Shown piece by piece: positions 10,101 through 17,052 of a stretch of DNA of 64,000 nt. Source of the stretch: JALHNI01 sp044226365 (GTDB lineage: Bacteria > Acidobacteriota > Terriglobia > Bryobacterales > Bryobacteraceae). Each line of letters opens with the position of its first letter. The stretch's first letter is position 1. Both the position numbers and the translations under genes were made by a program. Where the stretch lies: the NCBI GenBank assembly GCA_044226365.1, contig JBGAHE010000018.1, positions 15,840 through 79,839 of the forward strand. The letters run 5' to 3'. Below the pieces are notes generated by a model. That model searched no databases, was not told where the DNA came from, and was given only the letters and a program-made list of their open reading frames with translations.

Positions 10101-10634
10101 CGAATACGACACCGTCGAAATCTGGTCGATCACCAGATTGTTCACGCCCGAACTCGGCCGCACGCCCGGCACCAGCATCGCCAGCGCGTACGTGTTGCGG
10201 CCCAACAGCGGCAACTCCGTCACCTGCTTGTTGCTCACCACCTGACCCAGCGTCGCGTTCTCGCTCTCGAGAATCAGCGCCTGGGCCGACACTTCCACCG
10301 TCTCGGCCACGGTCCCGACCTTCAGAACCACGTCCAACCGCGCCGCCTGCTGCACAGCCAGTTCCAGGCCCGTCTGCTTCACGGTCACAAAACCGCTTTT
10401 CGAAAACTCGATTTCATAAGCCCCCGGCGGAATCGCCGGCAGCGAGTAGTTGCCTTCGGAACTCGTCTCCGTCGAGAAGACGGCCCCCGAGGCAGGGTTA
10501 CGAACTGACACCTTGGTTTCCGGCACCAACGCGCCCGACGAATCCGTCACCCGACCGGCGAGGGAGGCATTTTGAGCGTACAGGGTGCCCAGAGAAAGAA
10601 TAAGCAAAACGATGGGAGTAGCGCGACGGGGCAT
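7185..10634 (-). CDS. Oar-like TonB-dependent receptor with carboxypeptidase-regulatory domain
   Basis: This 1149-residue outer-membrane protein has a signal peptide (MPRRATPIVLLILSLGTLYAQ), a carboxypeptidase-regulatory-like domain at about residues 25-110 (SLAGRVTDSSGALVPETKV), a TonB plug (residues ~115-250, EVSAQALILESENATLGQVV) and a long beta-barrel ending in FGLKLVY with an aromatic final residue, as expected for BAM insertion. Acidobacteriota carry many such receptors for oligosaccharide or peptide uptake; the substrate cannot be read here. ATG 10634 is chosen over an upstream in-frame start at 10706, which would lie inside the HxlR gene and delay the leader. A strong terminator follows. 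Confidence 0.9.
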   Translation of the reverse strand: MPRRATPIVLLILSLGTLYAQNASLAGRVTDSSGALVPETKVSVRNPASGAVFSTETSSEGNYSLPAIPPGAYEIEFSKSGFVTVKQTGLELAVQQAARLDVVLKVGTVAETVEVSAQALILESENATLGQVVSNKQVTELPLLGRNTYALAMLVPGVRPSSGVNNLVIDQISTVSYSINGMRSNANEFLLDGAPNTAAAQNQPVINANPDMVQEFKVETNNFSAEYGRAAGGVFNVVTKGGTNSPHFTAYEFFRNDKLNANDWFANRSGTARAPFRFNQFGGTFGGPVVIPKVYNGKNKTFFFANTEIVKFVQGITFTGTLPDPRMLTGDFSQARLSDGRAVTIYDPSTTSGANFTRTPFPGNVIPSNRIDPVARNVMKFLPPPNLANVTALGVVNYTRTDGSRVDKTSYSFRGDHNFSDKNRFFARYSYDDTPFNRAPVYGEQYKNIAPTAGPQVFTRWNTVAEDTHVFTPTLLATLRYSATRLINNRRPYSDNFDITSLGLPAYMRQGMVDPLSFPAITITGYSVAGSVPNTIVGGLIGATDLISFGNTTQAVQGTVTKSFSSHTLKFGAEYRVIAFNNLQTGDQATTFGFAPQWTQGPNANTSSAVAGLGLATFLLGIPSGQVNPAPALALTSKYSGFFLADTWRATSKLTVNWGLRWEYETPLTDRFNQLTNFDFTAPSPIKGGGYNPVGGLTFVGAGGLPRGNVNRDTNNWAPRLGLAYRLNSKTVVRTGAGLFYATRTGIGGGAGPFGTSGFQTSTAVLTSQDGVNPIVKWSDPYPNGFNRPSGSSLGLATLAGQGIGFTDRSNVTPGSAQWNLSVQRELPGKFVLEVGYAGSRGYHLSENRNWNQLSPEYLSQGNALRTLVPNPFLGQIAVGTLAQPTVTRAQLLRPYPQFDGVTSQQSSWAASSYHALLTKIEKRYASGLSILFSHTWSKQMDYGAGPFAGETVGASSIQDNYNLLAEWSPSTLDQTHRFIANAVYELPFYKTKSGVAGRVLGGWQLGGIWSAFSGGPLGITAATNNTFSQGGGQRPNWTGVSAKLDNPTPARWFDTTQFSAPAAYAFGNTARTLGGLRSDGTAQIDATLTKNTRILEKLNLQFRAEVFNLTNSARFSPPNQVFGNAQFGIVAAQNNLPRIVQFGLKLVY

Positions 10635-10656
10635 GACTGTTATGTAACATACTTCA

Positions 10657-11088
10657 TCACCCTTGTCGAGATTCTTGATCGGCGTTGGGGGGATTGCGCC
10701 GGTCAAACTCCCTCCGTGCCTGCTCCACTGCGGGCCGGCTTTCCGCCCCCCACTTCAGCAATTGCCCCACCGGTTCCAGCAAAGTCCTTCCCATTTCCGT
10801 CAACGCATAGTCCACCCGCGGCGGCACCGACGGCGTCACCGTCCGGCTCACCAGCCCGTCCCGCTCCAGCGTCCGCAGCGTCAAAGTCAGCATCCGCTGC
10901 GAAATCCCCTCCACCGCCCGCTTCAACTCGTTGAAACGCAACGGACCATTCCCCAAAATCCCCACCACATAAACCGTCCACCGGTCGCCCACCAGATCCA
11001 GAATTTCCCGGTAAACACTACATGCGTGCGAGGTATCTCCCTTGTGCCCTGGTGTCATCAATGTGCCTTCTTGCGCCTCGGTACCCAC
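10657..11088 (-). CDS. HxlR-family winged-helix transcriptional regulator
   Basis: The protein (143 residues from 11088, or 133 from the ATG at 11058) has the HxlR layout: an N-terminal cysteine (HACSVYREILDLVGDRWT), then a winged helix with GPLRFNELKRAVEGISQRMLTLTLRTLERDGLVSR and the wing PPRVDYALTEMGRTL. HxlR/YodB-type regulators often sense electrophiles or redox state through that cysteine; whether this one does is inference. It diverges from a DoxX gene, and a 5-5-5 palindrome between the two is a natural operator. The TonB receptor follows 22 bases downstream on the same strand, so co-transcription is possible. Confidence 0.88.
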   Translation of the reverse strand: MGTEAQEGTLMTPGHKGDTSHACSVYREILDLVGDRWTVYVVGILGNGPLRFNELKRAVEGISQRMLTLTLRTLERDGLVSRTVTPSVPPRVDYALTEMGRTLLEPVGQLLKWGAESRPAVEQARREFDRRNPPNADQESRQG

Positions 11089-11110
11089 AGTTCCGATAAT
11101 ATACTCAGTT

Positions 11111-11125
11111 TAGAACGTATTTCTA
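11111..11125. promoter_or_regulatory. Palindromic operator candidate between hxlR-like and doxX-like genes
   Basis: The sequence TAGAACGTATTTCTA is a perfect 5-base inverted repeat with a 5-base spacer. It sits 17 bases before the DoxX start and just upstream of a minus-strand TATATT (-10-like) that would drive the HxlR gene. Site position and symmetry fit an HxlR-type repressor controlling itself and its divergent neighbour. Binding itself is inferred. Confidence 0.45.
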
Positions 11126-11141
11126 GTTACGAAAGAGAACC

Positions 11142-11507
11142 ATGAAAGCCTTACTCCGCAACTGGGGCCTCAGCGCCATCCCCATCCTGATGCTCACCCT
11201 CAGCGCCTTCACCAAACTCACCGCCCCGCCCGAAGTCGTCAAACAATTCACGGGCACCTTCGGTTATCCCGCCGACACCCTCGTGCCTCTCGGCATCGTC
11301 GAACTCCTCTGCATGCTGGTGTACGCCATCCCCCGCACGGCTTTCCTCGGCGCGATCCTGGTCACCGGCTACCTCGGCGGCGCCACCGCCACGCACGTCC
11401 GCGTGCACGACAACTTCATCGCCCCCGTCGTCATCGGCGTCCTCGCTTGGGCTGGATTGTATCTGCGCGATTCGCGCCTGCGCGCGCTCGTGCCCTTCGT
11501 CAAGTAA
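11142..11507 (+). CDS. DoxX-like four-helix membrane protein
   Basis: The 121-residue protein has four hydrophobic segments (about residues 9-27, 47-65, 69-85, 95-110) and the DoxX-type pattern LSAFTKL near the first helix and VELLCMLVYAIPRTAFLGAILVTGYLGGATATHVR in the middle. The family is linked to redox and sulfur metabolism, but its biochemistry is mostly unknown. Divergence from an HxlR regulator is a very common arrangement for DoxX genes and supports stress or electrophile-induced expression. Its stop codon abuts the msrA stop with no base between. Confidence 0.85.
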   Translation: MKALLRNWGLSAIPILMLTLSAFTKLTAPPEVVKQFTGTFGYPADTLVPLGIVELLCMLVYAIPRTAFLGAILVTGYLGGATATHVRVHDNFIAPVVIGVLAWAGLYLRDSRLRALVPFVK

Positions 11508-12029
11508 CTACTTGGCCTTCGCCGAAAAGTACTTCATGAACTTCTGCACCTTGGGCGCCACCACGAACTGACAATAAGGCGCCCCGCCGTTGTTGGCGAA
11601 GTACTCCTGATGATAGGCCTCGGCGATGTAGAAGGTCTCTGCCGGCGTGATCTCGGTCACAATCGGCGCGCCGAAGCTCGGCTCGAGCTCAGCGACGGTC
11701 GCGCGGGCGACCGCTTCCTGCTCCGGAGAATGCGTATAGATCGCGCTGCGATATTGCGTGCCGACGTCGTTCCCCTGCCGGTTCGGCGTCGTCGGATCAT
11801 GAATCGAAAAGAAGACTTCGAGCAGTTCGCGATAAGTGATCACCGCCGGGTCGAACGTCACCTGCACCACTTCGGCATGTCCGGTCGTCCCCGAACACAC
11901 TTCACGGTACGTGGGCTTGTCCACCGACCCGCCCATGTACCCGGACTCCACCGAAGCCACGCCCTTCACGCGGTCAAACACCGCTTCCAGGCACCAGAAA
12001 CAGCCGCCCCCTAAGGTCGCGACCTCCAC
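11508..12029 (-). CDS. msrA: Peptide-methionine (S)-S-oxide reductase MsrA
   Basis: MsrA reduces methionine-S-sulfoxide in oxidised proteins. The 173-residue sequence has the catalytic motif GCFWC at residues 9-13 (nucleophile Cys10), the YMGG turn, TGHAEVVQVTFDP and the conserved YHQEYFANN segment near the C-terminus. There is no signal peptide, so it is cytoplasmic, and no MsrB domain is fused. It is followed six bases upstream in genome order by a Tat oxidoreductase gene on the same strand. The neighbouring HxlR/DoxX pair gives this stretch a redox theme, though co-regulation is only inferred. Confidence 0.95.
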   Translation of the reverse strand: MEVATLGGGCFWCLEAVFDRVKGVASVESGYMGGSVDKPTYREVCSGTTGHAEVVQVTFDPAVITYRELLEVFFSIHDPTTPNRQGNDVGTQYRSAIYTHSPEQEAVARATVAELEPSFGAPIVTEITPAETFYIAEAYHQEYFANNGGAPYCQFVVAPKVQKFMKYFSAKAK

Positions 12030-12035
12030 TTTCGG

Positions 12036-13454
12036 TTAACCCTTCTTCTGCGCGGCCGTACCCGTGGGCTTGTACTTATCGATCTCGTTGAAGTACACTT
12101 TGCGCTCGTCGTACATCGCCTGATTCGACAGAATCACCGCCGTCGAGTCATGCAGACCCACTTCGAGATCCGCCAACGGACGCTTGCCCGTCTTGCAGCA
12201 ATCGAAGAAGCTCTCCAGCTCCACGTCCACCGGATTCTTGTCTTCTTCCGGCACCATCACGCCCTTGCCATAAAGCCACATCTTGGCGAACTTCAATTCG
12301 CTCTGGATGAACGAGTCCGAAGCCTGCACCTTGTGCTGATCGAGCAGAATCGGCAAACCTTTGCCGCCCTTGCCCGTGCTCACTAGCGAAGCGCCCACCG
12401 CGGCCGGCGGCGCATTCTTGCCCGCGGGCGCGGCCGAAGGCAGCGGCGGTTCCTTGAACCACATGCCCAGCGCCGGCTCATCGTCGGTGCCCACCGTGAT
12501 GTGGATCGTGCCCTGCGTACCCATGATCACTTCGCCGAACTCGGTCCGGCTGCCATCAAACAGCGGTAGATGACGATTCGTCGTCATCGACGTGTAGATC
12601 AGCTTCTGGCCCTTCGGATAGCGGTAGATCAGTTGAATGTTGTCGAAGATGTCGCGGCCGTCTTTGATGTAATCGGTGCCGCCCACGCCCACCACATATT
12701 CGGGCGCCGAGCCGAACATCCAGTCCGCCACGTCGATCTGGTGCGAAGCCAACTCCGCCGTCAAACCGCCCGAAAATTCGCGATATTTGCGCCAGTTCTG
12801 TTCCTTGTCCGTCCGCCCCGGAGGCACCGGCTTATTCCACGGATCCTTCGCGAACGTGTTGCGATGCCACTGCCCGCGGATGTGCGTCACCTGACCGATC
12901 ATGCCCTTATCGATCATCTGCTTCGCCGTCTGGTAGAACTTCGAGTAGCGCCGCTGCAAACCCGTCTGCAACGTCTGCTTCGGCCGTTCGTTCGCCAGCG
13001 CCCGCAGCAGGTGCACTTCCTCGCCCTTAAACACCAGCGACTTCTCGCAGAACACATGCTTGCCCGCTTCGAGCGCCGCCTTGGTCACCGGAAAGTGCAT
13101 GTATAAAGGCGTCGCAATCAGCACCGCATCCACATTCGATGCCGACAGCATCTCGCGATAGTCTTTGAACTTCTTCGGGTTGGTGCCGATCGTCTCGGCG
13201 CCCTTATCCAAATTCGGCTGGTAAACATCGCACACGGCCGTGCAATAGCCGTTATCGATGCCCTTCAGATGCTTTAACAGGTACTGCCCACGGCTGCCGG
13301 TTCCGATAAAGCCGTAGTTCAGCTTATCGTTGGCGCCTTTCACCTTCTGAATCCAGGGTGCGCCGGTGATCAGTCCGGCGGCCACCGTCGCACCGGCGGC
13401 GGTCGTCTTCACGGCCTCGCGCCGCGTGATCTCGGGCGTTTGCTTATTCGGCAT
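12036..13454 (-). CDS. Tat-exported Gfo/Idh/MocA family oxidoreductase
   Basis: The 472-residue protein has a Tat leader (TRREAVKTTAAGATVAAGLITGAPW), a Rossmann domain (LNYGFIGTGSRGQYLLKHLKG) and the family's EKSLVF motif (usually EKP), followed by the alpha/beta C-terminal domain. Family members oxidise or reduce sugars and related compounds with NAD(P); exported members usually keep their cofactor bound after folding, as in glucose-fructose oxidoreductase. A low-complexity insert rich in Ala/Pro lies near residue 350. AGGAG precedes the ATG. The start overlaps the end of the BrkB gene by 11 bases. Confidence 0.9.
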   Translation of the reverse strand: MPNKQTPEITRREAVKTTAAGATVAAGLITGAPWIQKVKGANDKLNYGFIGTGSRGQYLLKHLKGIDNGYCTAVCDVYQPNLDKGAETIGTNPKKFKDYREMLSASNVDAVLIATPLYMHFPVTKAALEAGKHVFCEKSLVFKGEEVHLLRALANERPKQTLQTGLQRRYSKFYQTAKQMIDKGMIGQVTHIRGQWHRNTFAKDPWNKPVPPGRTDKEQNWRKYREFSGGLTAELASHQIDVADWMFGSAPEYVVGVGGTDYIKDGRDIFDNIQLIYRYPKGQKLIYTSMTTNRHLPLFDGSRTEFGEVIMGTQGTIHITVGTDDEPALGMWFKEPPLPSAAPAGKNAPPAAVGASLVSTGKGGKGLPILLDQHKVQASDSFIQSELKFAKMWLYGKGVMVPEEDKNPVDVELESFFDCCKTGKRPLADLEVGLHDSTAVILSNQAMYDERKVYFNEIDKYKPTGTAAQKKG

Positions 13455-14361
13455 GTTTGTCTCCTGCTACTTGGCCAAGTGAATAGTCTAATGCATTCTT
13501 CGGGGGATGGGCACCCCGCGCCGCCCATTCCGCCCCTCCCAGTACCACCATCGATCCCACGAAACTGAACAGCACAATCGACACCGACATATAGAACGCG
13601 CTGTACTCGCTCAAGAGCTTCTCGCGCAGGTACGGCCACACCAAAAGGTTCACGTACTTTAGGAACTCAATCAGCAGCCCCACCAGCACCGCCGCCGGAA
13701 TAATCCTCCGAATCGGCACCGGCCCGTTCGGCAGCAGCCAGTAAATCAGAAACAGGCAAAGGATCAGCGCCGGCACCGCCGCCAGCTTGAAAAACAGCAC
13801 CGATCCCCAGGCCAGCAAAAACGAATTCGCCGGCAAAAACCGCGAAATCAAATTCACATTCATGCCCGTAAATACCGTCGACATCATCACCAGCGAACCG
13901 CAAGCGAAGATCAAGCCTAAGCTGATCAACTGATTGCGAAAGTAACTCCGGTTCGTCCGGATATTGAACGCGCGGTTTAATGCCACCTCTAAGGGCTCAA
14001 AAATCCCGTTCGCCGTAAAAAACAGCAGAAACATGGACGTCAACTGCAGCGGCCCGCGAATCTGCAGTAACTGCTGCACGCGAAAGCTGATCGCCTTCCC
14101 GACATCGTCCGGAAAGATGTCGCGCACCGCGAAATATAAGGCTTGCTCGGCCGCCGGCAACCCGAACACGTGCCGGCACAGCGACGCCATCACCACCAGA
14201 AACGGCATGAACGACAGCAGCACATTCGCCGCGATCGAAAACCCGTAGACGTGCACCTCCGTCTCCATCAGGTAGCGCCCGCTCTGACGGCACGATTGCC
14301 ACAACCGCTCGCTCGGCCGCGGGCGCATCTCGTTCCAAATTGACCAAACCGGGCTGCTCAT
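13444..14361 (-). CDS. YihY/BrkB family inner-membrane protein
   Basis: The 305-residue protein has six predicted hydrophobic helices and the family's hallmark start, a polar amphipathic helix followed by GFSIAANVLLSFMPFLVVMASL. YihY/BrkB proteins are widespread inner-membrane proteins of uncertain transport function (RNase BN was a historical misassignment). Length is typical. It is transcribed toward the Tat oxidoreductase and overlaps it slightly, so the two probably share a transcript. It diverges from the AAA ATPase locus across 98 bases. Confidence 0.88.
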   Translation of the reverse strand: MSSPVWSIWNEMRPRPSERLWQSCRQSGRYLMETEVHVYGFSIAANVLLSFMPFLVVMASLCRHVFGLPAAEQALYFAVRDIFPDDVGKAISFRVQQLLQIRGPLQLTSMFLLFFTANGIFEPLEVALNRAFNIRTNRSYFRNQLISLGLIFACGSLVMMSTVFTGMNVNLISRFLPANSFLLAWGSVLFFKLAAVPALILCLFLIYWLLPNGPVPIRRIIPAAVLVGLLIEFLKYVNLLVWPYLREKLLSEYSAFYMSVSIVLFSFVGSMVVLGGAEWAARGAHPPKNALDYSLGQVAGDKHAE

Positions 14362-14459
14362 GTGTTGGCGACGGTCCCCACCCTTAGAATAATGCTCTTA
14401 GTACGCTGAAATCCGTCTGACCACTCTCTAAACTTGCCGCCCATCCGCCGATATCTCCC

Positions 14460-14760
14460 ATGAGGATGAGCGAAACCATCTCCAAGCCCGGCCCGCCTCC
14501 TGGTCCCATCAGCGCCCTGTCCGATAAAAAACCGGCGAAAGGACCGTTGCCTACCATCAGCGTTCCGCCTCGCGCCGTTCCCAATCCCAACGCGCCCAAT
14601 TCCAGTGCGCCCACCCCAATCCCAGCCAACCCGGCTCCACCCACCAACCCTGCCACGATGTCGGCGCGCCCGGCCCCCCAGGCCCCCGCGAAACCCGCCG
14701 CGCCCGCTCCGCCTCCCCAAACCACCCCGGCCGCCCGAGCTCCGCTGCCCAAGCCCCCGA
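14460..14760 (+). pseudogene. 5' part of the AAA ATPase gene, out of frame with its 3' part
   Basis: The first 97 or so codons from ATG 14460 (or 14466) encode a Pro/Ala-rich disordered tail beginning MSETISKPGPPPGPISALSD. At the five-C run 14754-14758 this frame gives PNPSPPNRKRPK, while the frame one base back gives the coherent continuation ESKPPEPKAPEAKPAPEAKSEAGG leading into a folded domain. One added C would join them as PLPKPPESKPPEPK. The frame as it stands ends at 14993. I see this as one gene split by a single-base deletion, either real or a sequencing error. Confidence 0.6.
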
Positions 14761-15133
14761 ATCCAAGCCCCCCGAACCGAAAGCGCCCGAAGCCAAACCC
14801 GCCCCGGAAGCCAAATCCGAAGCCGGCGGCGCCAACTGGCTCTCCAACATCCGCAACCTCAGCCTCGGCGCCTCCGGCAGCACCCCCGCCGGCAAGGAAA
14901 AGGAAAAAGAGGAAGCCGTCCCGGTCATCGCCCCGGCCGTCCCCGAATCGCTCGAAGCCACCGGCCTCAAAGACACGTTTATCGAGTCGCTGATCCTCAA
15001 GATCCTCTACTTCCGCGGCGAAATCACCGGTCGCCAGTTAGCCGGCGCCATCGCCCTCAAGTTCAGCCTCATCGAGCCGATCCTCGACAACCTCAAACGC
15101 CTGCAGCTCATCGCCGTCAAAAAGTCGCTCGGC

Positions 15134-16219
15134 ATGGGCAGCGTCTCGGGCACCTTCCACCTCGCCGAAGCCGGCCGTGTCCTCGCCCGCGACCATCTGC
15201 TTCAGAATCAGTACGCCGGCCCCGCCCCGGTGCCCATCGAACAGTACACCGCCCAGGTCTACAAGCAGCGCCTGCGCGACAGTTGGCTCACCAAAGAGAA
15301 CCTGATGGAAGCCTTGAAGGGCCTGGTGCTCACCAAGGACATCATTTCTCAGCTCGGCCCCGCCGTAAACGCGGGCAAAAGCTTCCTGATCTATGGCCAG
15401 CCCGGGAACGGCAAAACCTTCCTGGCCGAAGCCCTGTTCAAAATCAGCCGCGAACCGATCTACATCCCCTTCGCCATCGAAGCCCAGGGCCAGATCATCC
15501 AGGTCTACGACCCGCTCTATCACAAGCCCCTTCACGCCCATAAAACGGAAGAAGACTCCGTTCTGATGGCCGTCAACGACGAACTCGCTTACGACCCGCG
15601 CTGGTTCCACGCCGCCCGGCCCTTCATCATGACCGGCGGCGAACTCAACCTCGCCATGCTCGACCTCAGCTTCAACCAGGGCTCGAAGATCTACGATGCT
15701 CCCTTCCAGGTGAAAGCCAATAACGGCATCTATCTGATCGACGACTTCGGACGGCAAAAGGTCTCGCCCGCCGAAGTGCTCAACCGCTGGATCGTGCCCA
15801 TGGAGCGCAAGCACGATTACCTCTCGTTTGAAACCGGCGGCAAAGTCGCCATCCCCTTCGAGTGCTTCCTCATCTTCTCCACCAACCTCAATCCGGACCA
15901 GTTAGGCGACGAAGCCTTCCTCCGCCGGATCCAGTACAAGATGATGATGAAGAGCCCGGCCGAAGACGAATTCAAAGAAATCTTCCGCCGCTTCTGCGCC
16001 TCCCAGCAGTTGCCCTTCGAAGAAGAACTTCTTGAAGAGTTCCTCGAACTGCGCTATCGCCGCACCGGCAAAAAGATGCGCCGCTGCCATCCGCGCGATC
16101 TCCTCAGCCATGCAATCGACTTCATCCGCTTCGAGCGCCTGCCGTTCGAACTCACCGCCGAAGTGCTCGACCACGCCTTCGAAAGCTGCTTTGTGACCAT
16201 CGATCACAAGCAGGACTAG
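15134..16219 (+). CDS. AAA-family ATPase (3' part; N-terminus lies upstream in same frame)
   Basis: From the first in-frame ATG this codes for 361 residues with Walker A GQPGNGKT, Walker B IYLIDDFGR, a sensor-1-like IFSTNL and an arginine-finger region EAFLRRIQYK, so it is a AAA+ ATPase. The same frame stays open upstream to about 14762 and encodes a winged-helix-like segment (IESLILKILYFRGEITGRQLAGAIALKFSLIEPILDNLKRL), but contains no ATG, GTG or TTG there. The true start is therefore probably ATG 14460/14466 with a frameshift between. The biological role is not recognisable; no partner operon genes are present. Confidence 0.8.
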   Translation: MGSVSGTFHLAEAGRVLARDHLLQNQYAGPAPVPIEQYTAQVYKQRLRDSWLTKENLMEALKGLVLTKDIISQLGPAVNAGKSFLIYGQPGNGKTFLAEALFKISREPIYIPFAIEAQGQIIQVYDPLYHKPLHAHKTEEDSVLMAVNDELAYDPRWFHAARPFIMTGGELNLAMLDLSFNQGSKIYDAPFQVKANNGIYLIDDFGRQKVSPAEVLNRWIVPMERKHDYLSFETGGKVAIPFECFLIFSTNLNPDQLGDEAFLRRIQYKMMMKSPAEDEFKEIFRRFCASQQLPFEEELLEEFLELRYRRTGKKMRRCHPRDLLSHAIDFIRFERLPFELTAEVLDHAFESCFVTIDHKQD

Positions 16220-16413
16220 CGCACCAAAGCGCTTAAGCCCCACAGCACGCCGCCCACTGTCATCACGGCGAGCGCCCGCCAGATCCAGTCCCGCGACCGC
16301 TTCAACGGCGCCGGGCGCGGCCGCCGCCATCCGCAGACGCACAAATCTTGCGCGAGGATCAGCCCGCACCGCGCACAGAACTCATGCGGGATGTACTCTT
16401 CCTGTTCCAACAT
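16216..16413 (-). CDS. Small zinc-ribbon membrane-anchored protein
   Basis: The 65-residue protein has a short zinc-ribbon-like motif (CARCGLILAQDLCVCGW, residues 13-29) followed by basic residues and one transmembrane helix at the C-terminus (about residues 46-63). The cytoplasmic side likely holds the zinc knuckle. It converges with the AAA ATPase gene: both stop codons share the palindrome CTAG at 16216-16219. The function is unknown; coding status rests on the coherent motif-plus-helix architecture. Confidence 0.6.
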   Translation of the reverse strand: MLEQEEYIPHEFCARCGLILAQDLCVCGWRRPRPAPLKRSRDWIWRALAVMTVGGVLWGLSALVR

Positions 16414-16503
16414 GGCGTCCTCCCGCAGACTTTATCGGCCGGAAAACGCCCGTCCATGATTCACCTCGCCCCGGTGGTTGCCGCCGGCTCGCCGCTGCAG
16501 TAG

Positions 16504-16533
16504 ACTTGAGCGCACCAAGGAGTACGCTCAAGT
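16504..16533 (+). promoter_or_regulatory. Hairpin presenting the Shine-Dalgarno in its loop
   Basis: A perfect nine-base inverted repeat (ACTTGAGCG at 16504-16512, CGCTCAAGT at 16525-16533) encloses the 12-base loop CACCAAGGAGTA, which contains the AAGGAG ribosome-binding site. The 3' arm includes the first two bases of the GTG start codon of the DinB-like gene. In mRNA it would partly sequester the start codon. It could instead be a DNA operator dyad. Confidence 0.5.
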
Positions 16534-17041
16534 GAAGAATCTCGTGACTCTCGCGGCCCTCGCCGCCTGCTCGCTCGCCGCCCAGGATGTCCTCAGCACC
16601 GAGGCCAAACAGGCCTGGAACCGCACCAAAGGCAACCTCATTGCCGCGGTCGAAAAAATGGACGAAGCCAACTACGGCTTCCAACCCACCCCCGAAAGCC
16701 AAAGCTTCAAAGTCCTGGTCGCCCACACCGCCGACTCCGCCATGGGCGTCTGCTCCGCCTACAACGGCGCCCGCAAACAACTCGGCGCCGCCTCCAAAAC
16801 CACCAAAGCCGAACTCGTCGAAGCCTTCAAAACCGCCATGGCCGAATGCGACACCGCCTACGGCTCGCTCACCGACGCCAAAGCCACCGAGATGATCGAA
16901 GGCCGCGGCGGACAGCGCTCGCGCCTCGGCACCCTCTACGGCAACACCATCCACCTTGAACACGAATACGCCCAGATGGCCGTACATCTGCGGCTCAAAG
17001 GCGTCGTGCCGCCTTCCTCGGACCGTTCCATGCGCAAGTAA
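16532..17041 (+). CDS. Secreted DinB-superfamily protein
   Basis: Starting at GTG 16532 the 169-residue protein has a short signal peptide (VKNLVTLAALAACSLAAQ) and a DinB/YfiT-like four-helix bundle: AWNRTKGNLIAAVEKMDEANYGFQPTPESQSFKVLVAHTADSAMG, with a second His in GNTIHLEHEYAQM, matching the metal-binding His pattern of the superfamily. The GTG is supported by AAGGAG at 16517-16522, nine bases upstream, and by the signal peptide starting there. Export is unusual for DinB bundles generally but frequent in Acidobacteriota. Substrate unknown; thiol or metal-dependent transferase roles are known for relatives. Confidence 0.8.
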   Translation: MKNLVTLAALAACSLAAQDVLSTEAKQAWNRTKGNLIAAVEKMDEANYGFQPTPESQSFKVLVAHTADSAMGVCSAYNGARKQLGAASKTTKAELVEAFKTAMAECDTAYGSLTDAKATEMIEGRGGQRSRLGTLYGNTIHLEHEYAQMAVHLRLKGVVPPSSDRSMRK

Positions 17042-17052
17042 CTGCCGCCCGG

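Noticed and set aside
8103..10508. An 801-codon open frame antisense to the TonB receptor
   Set aside because: Arg/His-rich translation typical of the antisense of GC-rich genes; no domain or ribosome-binding site.
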